Shown here piece after piece: positions 7,718 through 15,633 of a stretch of 64,000 nt of DNA. A program made the translations under genes and the position numbers. The notes below the pieces were generated by a model. It ran no database searches. It was not told the origin of the DNA and saw nothing but the letters and a program-made list of their open reading frames with translations. Each line of letters starts with the position of its first letter. Within the stretch, counting starts at the first letter, position 1. Source of the stretch: CAXMST01 sp963790085 (GTDB taxonomy: Bacteria; Actinomycetota; Thermoleophilia; Solirubrobacterales; 70-9); NCBI GenBank assembly GCA_963790085.1, contig CAWBNH010000006.1:1-64000 (forward strand), given 5' to 3'.

Positions 7718-8104
7718 CTACTCGTCTTGGGGGGCCGCCAGGACCTCGCCGCTCGCGGCGTCGACCTTGACGTCGTGGAAGCCAACGTCGACGTTGAACA
7801 CGAGCTGGCCCTCGTAGTCCTCGAGGTCGACCTCGCTGAGCGGGCCGGAGGCCGCGGTCTGGGCAGCTGCGATCGCCTCCTGCTCGGTGATCTTCGCCTG
7901 TGACAGCAGGTCGGCGCCGTCGTCGAGACGGGAGCCGCTGCTGTCGGGAGCCTTGACGACCTCCTCGGCCGGCGACTCCGAGCCGGTCGACGCGGTCACG
8001 GTCGCGCCGTCGCCGTTGCTCGCCGTGGCGATGCCCGCCCCGGCGAGGGCGAGCGCTGCGACAGTTGCCGCACCGGCGTAGATCGTCCTCCTGCGCATCT
8101 GCAT
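7718..8104 (-). CDS. Secreted PepSY-domain protein
   Basis: This 128-residue protein has an N-terminal MRRRTIYAGAATVAALALAGAG signal segment (basic, then hydrophobic, then small residues), a Ser/Glu-rich linker, and a C-terminal PepSY-type unit. That unit reads ITEQEAIAAAQTAA at about residues 72-85, then QLVFNVDVGFHDVKVDAASGEVL, which is the helix followed by the hairpin 'VxVDAxTGEV' signature. PepSY domains are thought to modulate or inhibit extracytoplasmic peptidases. AAGGAGG lies 5 nt before the ATG at 8104. It is monocistronic and secreted or membrane-associated. Confidence 0.85.
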   Translation of the reverse strand: MQMRRRTIYAGAATVAALALAGAGIATASNGDGATVTASTGSESPAEEVVKAPDSSGSRLDDGADLLSQAKITEQEAIAAAQTAASGPLSEVDLEDYEGQLVFNVDVGFHDVKVDAASGEVLAAPQDE

Positions 8105-8260
8105 CTTGTCCTCCTTCGTAGCTTGTACCGAGGGAGCAAGGTGACGAGCAGGGATGAGACCCCCGTTAGAGCGAGGATTAGCTCGGCTTTACGCGTTCGC
8201 CGAGCGGAGCGATGGCGATGCCCGCGGGGGCAGCCGGGCATCCGCCCTGGAGGAAAGAAC

Positions 8261-8286
8261 GGCCGGGGGCGCAAGCGCCCCCGGCC
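8261..8286. other. Strong GC-rich inverted repeat (hairpin)
   Basis: GGCCGGGGGCG pairs perfectly with CGCCCCCGGCC around a 4-nt CAAG loop. There is no U-run on the plus strand. On the minus strand a short T-rich GTTCTTTCC follows, so a terminator or an RNA structure is possible. Confidence 0.5.
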
Positions 8287-8290
8287 CAGC

Positions 8291-8320
8291 ATGGGTTCGA
8301 ACGGCTTCGAACGGTCCCAT
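8291..8320. repeat. Tandem TTCGAACGG element framed by ATGGG/CCCAT
   Basis: Two TTCGAACGG copies (8296-8304 and 8306-8314, 10-bp period, one helical turn) lie inside the inverted pair ATGGG...CCCAT. TTCGAA is itself a palindrome. The spacing suits a regulator binding two adjacent turns upstream of the FAD-oxidase gene, but no regulator is adjacent. Confidence 0.35.
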
Positions 8321-8387
8321 GCCGCCTACCTATCGGCTGCTGGGTGAGCCACTTGAGCCCTGCCCGACATCGGGCCGGAGACCAGCG

Positions 8388-8393
8388 TAGGAT
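8388..8393 (+). promoter_or_regulatory. -10-like hexamer for the FAD-linked oxidase gene
   Basis: TAGGAT lies 42 nt upstream of the ATG at 8436; the leader between them contains a GGAG-rich ribosome-binding region. Confidence 0.4.
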
Positions 8394-8435
8394 CATCGGG
8401 AGGGAGAGCAACCGAGGAGAGGGAGAGCGTTACCC

Positions 8436-9818
8436 ATGGAGATGAGCACGTTGGAGTCCCTGCGAGCACCGGTCGAGGGCGACGTGATCGCGCCCGGCGA
8501 TGCCGGCTTCGAGGACGCCCGAACGATCTGGAACGCAATGATCGACCGCCGGCCGGCGGTCGTCGTGCGACCGAGAGGCGCCGACGACGTGGTCGAGGCG
8601 ATCGCATTCGCCCGCGAGCACGACCTGCCGATCGCCGTGCGAGGCGGTGGCCACAACGTCGCCGGCAACGCGGTCGTCGACGAAGGGGTGGTGATCGACT
8701 TCTCCGACATGCGCGCGGTCGAGGTCGATCCCGACCGCGGCGTGGTCCGGGTCGAGGCGGGGGCGCTGCTCTCCGACGTCGACGCGGCGGTCGCCGAGCA
8801 CGGATTGCTCGTTCCAGGTGGCATCGTCTCGACCACGGGCGTCGCCGGCCTGACGCTGGGCGGTGGCTTCGGCTGGGCCGCACGCAGGCTCGGACTGACG
8901 ATCGACAGCCTGCGCTCGGTCGAGATCGTCACGGCCGACGGCGAGCTGCTGACGGCCTCGGAGGAGTCCCACCCCGACCTGTTCTGGGCGATCCGCGGCG
9001 GCGGCGGCAACTTCGGCGTCGTCACCTCGTTCGAGTTCGAGGCCCACGAGCTTGGCCCGGAGTTCCTCTGCGGCCTGATCGTTCACCCGATCGAGTCGGC
9101 GCGCGAGTTCCTCCAGCACCATCGGGAGATGGCGGCGAAGGCGCCGGACGAGCTCTCGGCCTGGATCGTGATGCGGCTGGCGCCGCCACTGCCGTTCCTG
9201 CCCGAGGAGGTCCACGGCAAGCCGGTCGTCGTGCTCGCCTTCGCCTACATCGGCGATCCAGCGGAGGGCGAGGCGTTGATCGCCGAGCGCTACGCCGACT
9301 GGGGCGAGCCCTACGGCAAGAACATCGGGGTGATGCCCTACACCGACTGGCAGCAGGGGTTCGACGCCCTGAACGCCGAGGGCGACCGCAACTACTGGAA
9401 GTCGCACAACCTCGCCGAGCTGTCGGACCCGGCGATCGACGCCGCGATCGCGGCGGTCGGGAACCTGCCGTCCCCGCACGCGGAGGTGTTCATCGCGCAC
9501 CTCGGCGGGGCGATCTCCCGGGTCGCCGACGATGCGACTGCCTACGCCCACCGCGATGCGGAGTTCGTGGTCAACATCCACGGCCACTGGACCGATCCGA
9601 GCGAGGACGAGGCCGGGATCGCCTGGGTTCGAGGCCTGTTCGACGAGCTCGCACCGCATGCGCAGGGCGGCGTCTACGTGAACTTCCTCAGCGACGAGGG
9701 CGCCGAGCGGGTTCAGGACGCCTACCCCGCGGCCGTCTGGTCACGGCTGGTCGAGGTCAAGCGTCGCTACGACCCCGAGAACGTCTTCCGGCTGAACCAG
9801 AACATCCCGCCCGACTGA
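8436..9818 (+). CDS. FAD-binding oxidoreductase (berberine-bridge-enzyme type)
   Basis: This is a 460-residue PCMH-fold flavoprotein. The FAD domain has RPRGADDVVEAI at ~45-56, the RGGGHNVAG loop with His73 (the residue that carries 8-alpha-histidyl FAD in this family), and GLTLGGGFGWAARRLG near residue 143. A substrate domain follows, and the C-terminal BBE motif reads YDPENVFRLNQNIPP. I do not see the second Cys linkage of bicovalent members. These enzymes oxidise sugars, alcohols or secondary metabolites using O2; the substrate cannot be told. It is monocistronic with a GGAG-rich leader, and a hairpin follows the stop. Confidence 0.9.
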   Translation: MEMSTLESLRAPVEGDVIAPGDAGFEDARTIWNAMIDRRPAVVVRPRGADDVVEAIAFAREHDLPIAVRGGGHNVAGNAVVDEGVVIDFSDMRAVEVDPDRGVVRVEAGALLSDVDAAVAEHGLLVPGGIVSTTGVAGLTLGGGFGWAARRLGLTIDSLRSVEIVTADGELLTASEESHPDLFWAIRGGGGNFGVVTSFEFEAHELGPEFLCGLIVHPIESAREFLQHHREMAAKAPDELSAWIVMRLAPPLPFLPEEVHGKPVVVLAFAYIGDPAEGEALIAERYADWGEPYGKNIGVMPYTDWQQGFDALNAEGDRNYWKSHNLAELSDPAIDAAIAAVGNLPSPHAEVFIAHLGGAISRVADDATAYAHRDAEFVVNIHGHWTDPSEDEAGIAWVRGLFDELAPHAQGGVYVNFLSDEGAERVQDAYPAAVWSRLVEVKRRYDPENVFRLNQNIPPD

Positions 9819-9839
9819 GCGGGCTCGAGGGCCGGTCTT

Positions 9840-9866
9840 GCGCGGGTCCTGCGAGGAGGCCCGCGC
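9840..9866. terminator. Bidirectional hairpin between convergent genes
   Basis: GCGCGGGTCCT pairs with AGGA(GG)CCCGCGC around a GCG loop, between the stops of the convergent FAD-oxidase and DUF2855 genes. There is no clear U-run, common in GC-rich genomes. Confidence 0.5.
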
Positions 9867-9882
9867 GGGAGCGCGGATCAGC

Positions 9883-10971
9883 TCAGCTCTCGTGCAGTGA
9901 GACGATCAGGCCCTTGCTGGGCGGGACGCTGCCCGCGAACAGGTCGCCGTAGGCCCTGGCCGCGGCATCGGGCCCGTAGCAGCGCTCGATCGCCAGCCAC
10001 TCACGGCTGCCGGCGACGAACTCGCCGAGCGCGGCGGCGAGCAGCTCCCCGTAGCGCTCCGCCCCCCACTCCTCGGCCCGCTTCTGGATCTCGGCCGGCG
10101 CGAAGAACAAGACCGGCTCGGGGCCGGCGCTGACCCCCTCGCGCGGGGCATCGTGGTGGCTCATGCCGATCACCATCGAGTGCTTGAGTCGATCACCGAG
10201 CCGGCGGTGCACCAGTTCGAGCACCGGGCCGTTGCCTGCCATGTCGACCGAGACGGCATCCGCGCCGTCGGGGATTCGATCGATCTGGTCGTAGGCGAGC
10301 ACCTCGTCGTAGTAGCCGAGCGACTCGACGAAGGCGGCGTTTGCCGCGGAAGTCAGGCCCACGACTCGCTCGAGACCTCGTGCGGCAGCACGTTGGGCGA
10401 AGCCGATCGCGGTCTTGCTCGAGGCCGAGAGCACGACGACCGTCCCAGCGCCCAGGTAGTCGCGCTCGGCGAAGTACTCGTCGGCTAGGAAGGCGGTCGC
10501 GAACAGGCCGCGCAGCAGGGCGTGGCGATCCTCGGCATCGGCCCCCTCGGCGTACAGGGGATCGCGGTCGGTTGCGGCGAAGCTGCGGTAGACGGGGGCC
10601 TGTCCCTCTCGGTGTGCGCTCTCGTCACGGATTCCGGACTCGGTCGGAGTGGCCGCAACGGTGCACTCGGTCGCCATCGGGTACCAGCCGTAGTAGCGCC
10701 CCCCGGTCTCGATCTCGGGATGCGCCGACTCGACCAGCTCGGCCCAGCCCATCGCCGGGATCCGTCCCCAGCCGTCCTCCTCGGCCGGGAAGAAGTTCCA
10801 GTAGCCGAGCAGATCGCCGATCACCCCGTAGGTGATGTTGTTGGCCGTCAGGGCGAAGCGCTCGACCCGCAGCCGAACCTCACCGTCGGCCAGCGCCTTC
10901 GCCGGCCGCGAGTCGGTCCTGGTGCGGGCGAGGTCATCGCGCCGCTGCTCGAGGCAGTGGACGGTGGACAT
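9883..10971 (-). CDS. DUF2855 family protein
   Basis: This 362-residue protein matches DUF2855 proteins, which resemble zinc-free medium-chain reductases. The N-terminal half has RLRVERFALTANNITYGVIGD and a conserved aromatic GYWNFFP segment, then GWGRIPAMGWAEL. The C-terminal half has a Rossmann-like VVVLSASSKTAIGFA motif and a VSVDMAGNG strand. NAD(P)H binding is inferred; the reaction is unknown. TAGCCT ends 7 nt before the ATG with no Shine-Dalgarno, so the message is probably leaderless. It is monocistronic between convergent and co-directional neighbours. Confidence 0.85.
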   Translation of the reverse strand: MSTVHCLEQRRDDLARTRTDSRPAKALADGEVRLRVERFALTANNITYGVIGDLLGYWNFFPAEEDGWGRIPAMGWAELVESAHPEIETGGRYYGWYPMATECTVAATPTESGIRDESAHREGQAPVYRSFAATDRDPLYAEGADAEDRHALLRGLFATAFLADEYFAERDYLGAGTVVVLSASSKTAIGFAQRAAARGLERVVGLTSAANAAFVESLGYYDEVLAYDQIDRIPDGADAVSVDMAGNGPVLELVHRRLGDRLKHSMVIGMSHHDAPREGVSAGPEPVLFFAPAEIQKRAEEWGAERYGELLAAALGEFVAGSREWLAIERCYGPDAAARAYGDLFAGSVPPSKGLIVSLHES

Positions 10972-10978
10972 CGCTCCA

Positions 10979-10984
10979 AGGCTA
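10979..10984 (-). promoter_or_regulatory. -10-like hexamer for the DUF2855 gene
   Basis: TAGCCT on the minus strand ends 7 nt before the ATG at 10971. Confidence 0.4.
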
Positions 10985-11012
10985 TGCGCTGGCGCCCCTC
11001 GGCGGCCGGCGC

Positions 11013-12314
11013 TTAGCGCCGGTGACGACCCTTGCCGGCGCTGTAGACGCGCTGCCCGCCACCGTTGCCCGAGCCGCCGCCGCGATGCTTGCGACCCTGA
11101 TGGCCACCGCCGTTGGAGCGACCCTGGCGCTTCTGGCCGCGCGGCTTCGGCGAGCCCCTGCGCACGCTCGCTCCACCGCCGTTCTCGTGGCCGCCGTGGC
11201 CGACGCCCGCGTGGTACTCGTCGAGCACGCCGAGCATCTTCGCGATCCCGCGCATCTCGCCGCGCTGGTCGGCGAGCACGAAGCTGACCGCCTCGCCGCT
11301 CGCTCCGGCACGACCGGTACGGCCGACGCGGTGCGTGTAGGTATCGGCGTCCTCGGGCAGGTCGAAGTTGATCACGTGGGTGATCTCGGCGACGTCGATG
11401 CCGCGGGCGGCGACATCGGTCGCCACCAGGGCCTGTAGCTCACCGCGCTCGAAGCGGGCCAGGGCCTGCTGGCGCTGCGACTGCGACCTGTCGCCGTGCA
11501 TCGCCAGCGTCTTCACGCCCTCGGCCTTGAGCTTCTTGACCAGCCGGTCGGCGCCGCGCTTGGTGCGGACGAAGACCAGCGTGCGACCGCTGTCGCAGTG
11601 AGCCAGCTCGCCCAGCAGGCTGTCGAGCTTGGCGCTCTGGGAGCCGACCGCGGCGAAGCGATGGCTGATGTCCGCCCGGCGCTCACGCTCGGGCGCATGG
11701 GTATGGGTGCGCGGCTTGTAGGTGAACTCGGCCGCCAGCTTGCCGGTCGCGCCCTCGAGCGTGGCCGAGAAGAACAGCGTCTGGCGCTTGCGCGGCAGCA
11801 TCGAGACGATCCTGTCGACGGGGGGCTTGAAGCCCATGTCGAGCATCCGGTCGGCCTCGTCGAGGACGAGGATCCGGATCCGGCCGAGGTCGATCGCCCG
11901 GCGCTGGATCAGATCCTCGAGCCGACCGGGGGTGGCGACGACGATGTGCGCCTTGCGCACCGCCTTCATCTGCGGGTTGATGCCGACGCCGCCATAGACG
12001 GCGGCGATCCGCAGCGCCCGCGCATGGCAGATCGACTGCATCTCGTCGACGATCTGGCAGGCGAGCTCCCGGGTCGGGGCGAGGACCAGCGCCGCGGGCT
12101 TCGGGCCGTTGGAGTCGAGTCGCTCGACGATCGGAACGCCGAAGGCGAGGGTCTTGCCGGAGCCCGTCGGGGACTGGACGAGCACGTCGGTGCCGTCGAG
12201 GACGTCCTCGATCACGAGCCTTTGGACGGGGAATGGATTGATGATGCCGCGGCTGCGAAGCGCAGTTGCGACAGGATCTGAAACGCCGAGATCGGCGAAT
12301 GATGAACTGGACAT
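11013..12314 (-). CDS. DEAD-box ATP-dependent RNA helicase (RhlE/DeaD type)
   Basis: The full 433-residue helicase shows the Q motif (FADLGV...PFPVQ), motif I TGSGKT, PTRELA, TPGR, DEAD, SAT and the helicase-C motifs with ARGIDV and HRVGRTGRAG. A short basic tail of ~60 residues rich in Gly, Arg, Lys and His follows and should bind RNA non-specifically. It unwinds RNA duplexes for ribosome assembly or mRNA turnover. AAGGAG lies 10 nt upstream of the ATG. The ~255-bp space to the divergent CBS gene leaves room for a long leader, as seen for cold-induced helicases, but regulation is not demonstrated. Confidence 0.95.
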   Translation of the reverse strand: MSSSSFADLGVSDPVATALRSRGIINPFPVQRLVIEDVLDGTDVLVQSPTGSGKTLAFGVPIVERLDSNGPKPAALVLAPTRELACQIVDEMQSICHARALRIAAVYGGVGINPQMKAVRKAHIVVATPGRLEDLIQRRAIDLGRIRILVLDEADRMLDMGFKPPVDRIVSMLPRKRQTLFFSATLEGATGKLAAEFTYKPRTHTHAPERERRADISHRFAAVGSQSAKLDSLLGELAHCDSGRTLVFVRTKRGADRLVKKLKAEGVKTLAMHGDRSQSQRQQALARFERGELQALVATDVAARGIDVAEITHVINFDLPEDADTYTHRVGRTGRAGASGEAVSFVLADQRGEMRGIAKMLGVLDEYHAGVGHGGHENGGGASVRRGSPKPRGQKRQGRSNGGGHQGRKHRGGGSGNGGGQRVYSAGKGRHRR

Positions 12315-12569
12315 GTGAAGCTTGCTCCTTCTGAGCTGCGCCGGAAGGACTTCCGGTCGCGTGGAATATGTAGGGGAGATTCGAAGGTCCCCGGAGGGCG
12401 CCGTGAAAGCCGCTGGGCCGTGGCGCTACGAAGAAAAAAGAACCTCTCGGGTGCCCGCATATCAGCGTGAAACGGCTGTTCGGGGGCGACCCGACGGAAA
12501 CTACGGTAGCAGGCGCGGGGCCGGCTGCCTAGATTGGCACCCCTGCACACATCGATAAGGAGGATGAAG

Positions 12570-12962
12570 ATGACCGCGATCGACGAGGCCCGGGTAGGAG
12601 ACGTGATGCAGCACGGGGTGCTGACGTGCCAGTCGGAGACACCGGTCACGACGGCGGCGCGAATGATGGCTGAGCACCGCGTCCACTCGATCGTCGTCAG
12701 CGACCTCGACGGGGTCAGCGAGCGCGCATGGGGGATCGTCACCGACGTCGACGTCGTGCGGGTCGCGCTCGAGGATGCCGATCAGCGCACGGTCGGCGCG
12801 ATCGCCGGCACCGAGCTGGTCACGGTCGCCCCGGAGGATCCGCTGGAGGCGGCCGTGAGGCTGATGGTCGAGCACGACGTGACCCACGTCCTCGTCGAGT
12901 CGGGCGGCAGGCCGATCGCCGTGGTCTCGACGCTGGACGTCGCCGAGCTGCTCGCGAGCTGA
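12570..12962 (+). CDS. CBS-domain-pair protein
   Basis: This 130-residue protein consists of two tandem CBS domains. The first (about residues 7-65) has VGDVM, TAARMMAEHRVHSIVVSD and GIVTDVDVV; the second (70-128) has ELVTVAPEDPLEAAVRLMVEHDVTHVLVE and AVVSTLDVAELL. CBS pairs bind adenine nucleotides and act as energy or ion-strength sensors. The ATG at 12570 has AAGGAGG 6 nt upstream. No effector domain is fused, so the partner is unknown. Confidence 0.9.
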   Translation: MTAIDEARVGDVMQHGVLTCQSETPVTTAARMMAEHRVHSIVVSDLDGVSERAWGIVTDVDVVRVALEDADQRTVGAIAGTELVTVAPEDPLEAAVRLMVEHDVTHVLVESGGRPIAVVSTLDVAELLAS

Positions 12963-12975
12963 GGCCGCGGGCGGC

Positions 12976-12981
12976 TATCCT
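12976..12981 (+). promoter_or_regulatory. -10-like hexamer for the small winged-helix gene
   Basis: TATCCT ends 8 nt before the GTG start at 12990, giving a leaderless transcript despite the CBS gene ending only 27 bp upstream. Confidence 0.45.
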
Positions 12982-12989
12982 GCCCGGCC

Positions 12990-13199
12990 GTGAGCGAACT
13001 TTCCGAGACCGCGGAGCACGTGCTCCGGAGCCTCCGGGAGCAGCCGACGCTGAACACCCCGAGCCTGATCGTTACCGGCGACGCCGTCCCGAACGGGGTC
13101 GACAAGGCGGAGGTCGAGCGGGCCCTCGACGAGCTCGTCGCGGCCGGCTACGTCAAGCACCGGGCGACCGGCTGGAAGATCGCGCCCGGCGCGGGCTGA
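12990..13199 (+). CDS. Small winged-helix-like conserved protein
   Basis: This 69-residue protein reads as helix (SETAEHVLRSLREQP), strand-turn, helix (DKAEVERALDELVAAGYVKHR) and wing (ATGWKIAPG). It has the size and layout of a minimal winged helix, probably DNA- or protein-binding. The GTG start is supported by TATCCT ending 8 nt upstream. It lies between the CBS gene and the convergent phosphatase. I do not know the family's function. Confidence 0.6.
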   Translation: MSELSETAEHVLRSLREQPTLNTPSLIVTGDAVPNGVDKAEVERALDELVAAGYVKHRATGWKIAPGAG

Positions 13200-13208
13200 G
13201 GCCGGGCT

Positions 13209-14795
13209 CTAGGGCGTCAGCACGTACGGTCCGCAGGGCGTGTCGTCGACGTCGCTGACGGTCTCGCCGGTCTCGGTCTTGTAGGCGATCTTCAGCTTCT
13301 TGTTCGCCGCCGTGACCTGCGCGTAGCTGTTCTGGTCGCCCTGTGAGCAGATCATCCCGACGCCGACCGGCGGGTCGGGCTTGAAGAAGACCTGCGAGAG
13401 CAGCTCGCCGTCGCCGTCGCCACCGGTTACGGCGTCGATCTCGGGCCAGAACGGCTCGGTCGCGACCGGCCCGATGACGTAGTCGTGATAGGGGGTGTCG
13501 CTCGCGGTCGGGCCGGCGTTGGCGGGCGCGACGTCGTCGTCGTAGGTGCGCTCGCGAACGACGTTGGCGAACGCCGCATGGGTGTCGGTCGTGAAGAAGA
13601 CGACGTTGCGAACCTCGCGCTGCTGCAGCTCCTGCAGCAGCTTGACGCGCTCGTACGCGTATCCCTCCCAGCGGTCGTAGGGGAGCCCGTAGAACTGCTG
13701 GATCGGCGTCTCGTTCATGATCAGCTTCCAACGCGCCTTGGAGCTCTCGACGTCCTTCAGGAACCGCCGCAGCTGGCGCGCGCCGAGCAGCGTCCGCTGC
13801 GGATCGTTGATCGCGTTCTTGCAGGCCTGCGAGACCGGCTGCGCGAGCGACGGGATCAGGATCGAGAACAGGTTCCGCTTCGCCACGGGAGCGGTCGCCG
13901 CGAGGTCCGGTGAGTTGGTGTCCGGGTTGTCGCAGGTGCCGCCGGCGGAGGCCTTGGCGCTCCGGAACGAGCGCTCGTCGAGGAAGAACAGCTCGACGTT
14001 CTTGCCCCAGCGGTGGGTCCGGTAGAGGCCGTCCTTGGAGCTGTACTCGACCGGCGCGTAGTCGGTGAAGGCCCTGACCCCGGCCCTGTAGAGCTGCTCG
14101 CCGTTCTCGGGGACCGAGAAGTCGTTGATGAACTCGTGGTCGTCCCAGTGGGAGTAGAGGCCGCCGGAGGCGCGCAGCTTGCGCTGGTTGCGGAGGCCCA
14201 GACCCTCGGCGTACTTGGCCCACTTCTGCTCCGCCGTCAGCGCCGGCGGCCCGGCCACGCCGGTGTCCGAGTAGATCGTGTCCCCCATGAACACGTTGAA
14301 GTCGTTGCGCTCGCGGCGCATCGCCCGGAAGGCCTCGTAGGTTCCGTAGAACGGAGTCGACTCCCCCGGCAGCGGGGTCGGGTCGGCATCGCCGGTGACC
14401 GCGAATCGGATCCGGCTCGGGCGCCCGGGGGGCGGGGCCGTCTCGAACCGGCCCTTGTCGCTGCAGGTGCGGGCGCCGCGGCAGAAGCGGTACCAGTGGA
14501 CCGTCCCGGGCTTCAGGCCGCGAATCGTCTTCTGCACGGTGCCGTCGTTCGATCGCTTCGCCTTGAGCTGTGCCCTCTTGACCACGTTGCGCATGCGGCG
14601 GTCGAGGGCGACGGTGGCCGAGACCCTGCCGGTGCCGTCCGCGTGAGCCCAGATCTTCGCCGATTTCGGGCCCACCTCGCCGGCGGCGACGCCGAGCGAG
14701 AATCCCTTGACTCGCGCCTGAGCGGGCGCCGCGACCAGAGCCGCTGCAAGTGCTAGAACGACCACTCCCGCGCTGAACGCCTTCCTCGGACTCAT
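13209..14795 (-). CDS. PhoD-type alkaline phosphatase / phosphodiesterase, secreted
   Basis: This 528-residue protein has an N-terminal signal peptide ending AAPAQA. A PhoD N-terminal beta domain follows (FSLGVAAGEVGPKSAKIWAHADGTG), then the metallophosphatase core with VTGDADPT, NVFMGDTIYSD, YSHWDDHEFINDF, IMNETPIQQFYG and FTTDTHAAF. Asp, Asn and His in these motifs would bind the Ca/Fe site known for PhoD. It releases phosphate from phosphodiesters or teichoic-acid-like polymers outside the membrane. GGGAGG precedes the ATG at 14795; an upstream in-frame start adds only non-signal residues. Phosphate-starvation control is likely for the family, but I do not see a Pho box. Confidence 0.9.
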   Translation of the reverse strand: MSPRKAFSAGVVVLALAAALVAAPAQARVKGFSLGVAAGEVGPKSAKIWAHADGTGRVSATVALDRRMRNVVKRAQLKAKRSNDGTVQKTIRGLKPGTVHWYRFCRGARTCSDKGRFETAPPPGRPSRIRFAVTGDADPTPLPGESTPFYGTYEAFRAMRRERNDFNVFMGDTIYSDTGVAGPPALTAEQKWAKYAEGLGLRNQRKLRASGGLYSHWDDHEFINDFSVPENGEQLYRAGVRAFTDYAPVEYSSKDGLYRTHRWGKNVELFFLDERSFRSAKASAGGTCDNPDTNSPDLAATAPVAKRNLFSILIPSLAQPVSQACKNAINDPQRTLLGARQLRRFLKDVESSKARWKLIMNETPIQQFYGLPYDRWEGYAYERVKLLQELQQREVRNVVFFTTDTHAAFANVVRERTYDDDVAPANAGPTASDTPYHDYVIGPVATEPFWPEIDAVTGGDGDGELLSQVFFKPDPPVGVGMICSQGDQNSYAQVTAANKKLKIAYKTETGETVSDVDDTPCGPYVLTP

Positions 14796-14852
14796 CGATT
14801 CCTCCCTGGTCTCGAGAACACCGGCTGGACCCACCGCCGATCCTACACCTTG

Positions 14853-14858
14853 TAGGCT
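14853..14858 (+). promoter_or_regulatory. -10-like hexamer for the small membrane-protein gene
   Basis: TAGGCT ends 7 nt before the GTG at 14866; no Shine-Dalgarno. Confidence 0.45.
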
Positions 14859-14865
14859 CGCGCCC

Positions 14866-15141
14866 GTGGGCTGTCTGGTCGCGCTCCTCGCTCTGTTCTC
14901 GCCGCGCCTGGCGCTGTTCGCGATCTGGCTCTTCAGCGACCTGCTCAGCCGCGCCTACGACGACTGGCTGGTGCCGTTCCTGGGCTTCTTCCTACTGCCG
15001 TGGACAACGCTCGCCTACGCGGCGATGTGGGGCACCGGGACCGACGGCGTGCTCGGCTTCGAGTGGTTCATCGTGATCCTCGCGTTCGTCTTCGATCTCG
15101 GCTCGTATCTGAACGGATCGCGCTACCGCGACTACGGCTGA
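14866..15141 (+). CDS. Small multi-pass membrane protein, unknown function
   Basis: This 91-residue protein has three hydrophobic stretches: about 2-26 (VALLALFSPRLALFAIWLF), 36-55 (LVPFLGFFLLPWTTLAYAAM) and 66-82 (WFIVILAFVFDLGSYL), ending in a charged RYRDYG. The pattern recalls conserved actinobacterial membrane proteins with an LLPWTT segment. There is no catalytic motif. The start is a leaderless GTG preceded by TAGGCT. It is followed 59 bp later by the PLDc_N/SHOCT gene. Confidence 0.75.
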   Translation: MGCLVALLALFSPRLALFAIWLFSDLLSRAYDDWLVPFLGFFLLPWTTLAYAAMWGTGTDGVLGFEWFIVILAFVFDLGSYLNGSRYRDYG

Positions 15142-15200
15142 GCGCCGGCCCCCATCGGACGGCTACGCTGCCACCACCCAACCAATGGAGGAACCACTGA

Positions 15201-15593
15201 ATGATTGTCGCTGAGTTCACCTTCGGCCAGGCGCTGCTCACAGTGCTGGCCGTGTTCGTCTTCGTGGCATGGATCATGGTCCTGTTCTCGATCATCGCCG
15301 ACCTGTTCCGCGACCACGAGCTGTCCGGGTGGTGGAAGGCGGTCTGGATCTTCTTCCTGATCTTCGTGCCGTTCCTGACCGCCCTGGTCTACCTCATTGC
15401 GCGCGGAAACGGGATGCGCGATCGGGCGATCAAGGAGCAGCAGGAGGCGCAGGCGCAGTTCGACAGCTACGTGCGGGAGACCGCCGGCGTCTCGCAGGCG
15501 GATCAGATCGCAGCGCTCGCCGAGCAGAAGGAGAAGGGCAACCTCTCCGAGGCCGAGTTCGAGCAGGCGAAGGCCAAGGTCCTCAACGGCTGA
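15201..15593 (+). CDS. PLDc_N / SHOCT-domain membrane protein
   Basis: This 130-residue protein has two transmembrane helices (about 6-28 and 45-67) separated by a RDHELSGWWKAVW turn, typical of the phospholipase-D-nuclease N-terminal (PLDc_N) module. A charged helix follows, then a C-terminal SHOCT motif (IAALAEQKEKGNLSEAEFEQAKAKVL, about 103-128), a short oligomerisation unit. A GGAGG lies upstream of the ATG. The protein sits in the membrane with the SHOCT tail in the cytoplasm. Function unknown. A strong hairpin follows directly. Confidence 0.85.
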   Translation: MIVAEFTFGQALLTVLAVFVFVAWIMVLFSIIADLFRDHELSGWWKAVWIFFLIFVPFLTALVYLIARGNGMRDRAIKEQQEAQAQFDSYVRETAGVSQADQIAALAEQKEKGNLSEAEFEQAKAKVLNG

Positions 15594-15598
15594 GCTAC

Positions 15599-15633
15599 GG
15601 GCTGAAGCCGGCCGCTGAGGCCGGCTTCAGCCC
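15599..15633. terminator. Bidirectional 15-bp hairpin terminator
   Basis: A perfect inverted repeat (GGGCTGAAGCCGGCC / GGCCGGCTTCAGCCC) with a 5-nt loop lies between convergent stops. It starts a few bases after the SHOCT-gene stop and overlaps the last codons of the minus-strand gene. Confidence 0.75.

Larger units (their letters stand above)
8105..8435. other. 331-bp intergenic region with hairpin and repeat elements
   Basis: No gene is supported between the divergent PepSY and FAD-oxidase genes. It contains a 24-26 nt GC hairpin at 8261-8286, a double TTCGAACGG element at 8291-8320 and a TAGGAT promoter hexamer at 8388-8393. Confidence 0.6.

Noticed and set aside
7220..7817. Open frames of 163 and 130 codons between the island and the PepSY gene
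   Set aside because: No motif, biased composition, no ribosome-binding site or promoter hexamer.
8261..8286. Calling the GC hairpin a rho-independent terminator
   Set aside because: It is not directly after any stop codon and has no U-run on the plus strand, so it is listed only as a hairpin.
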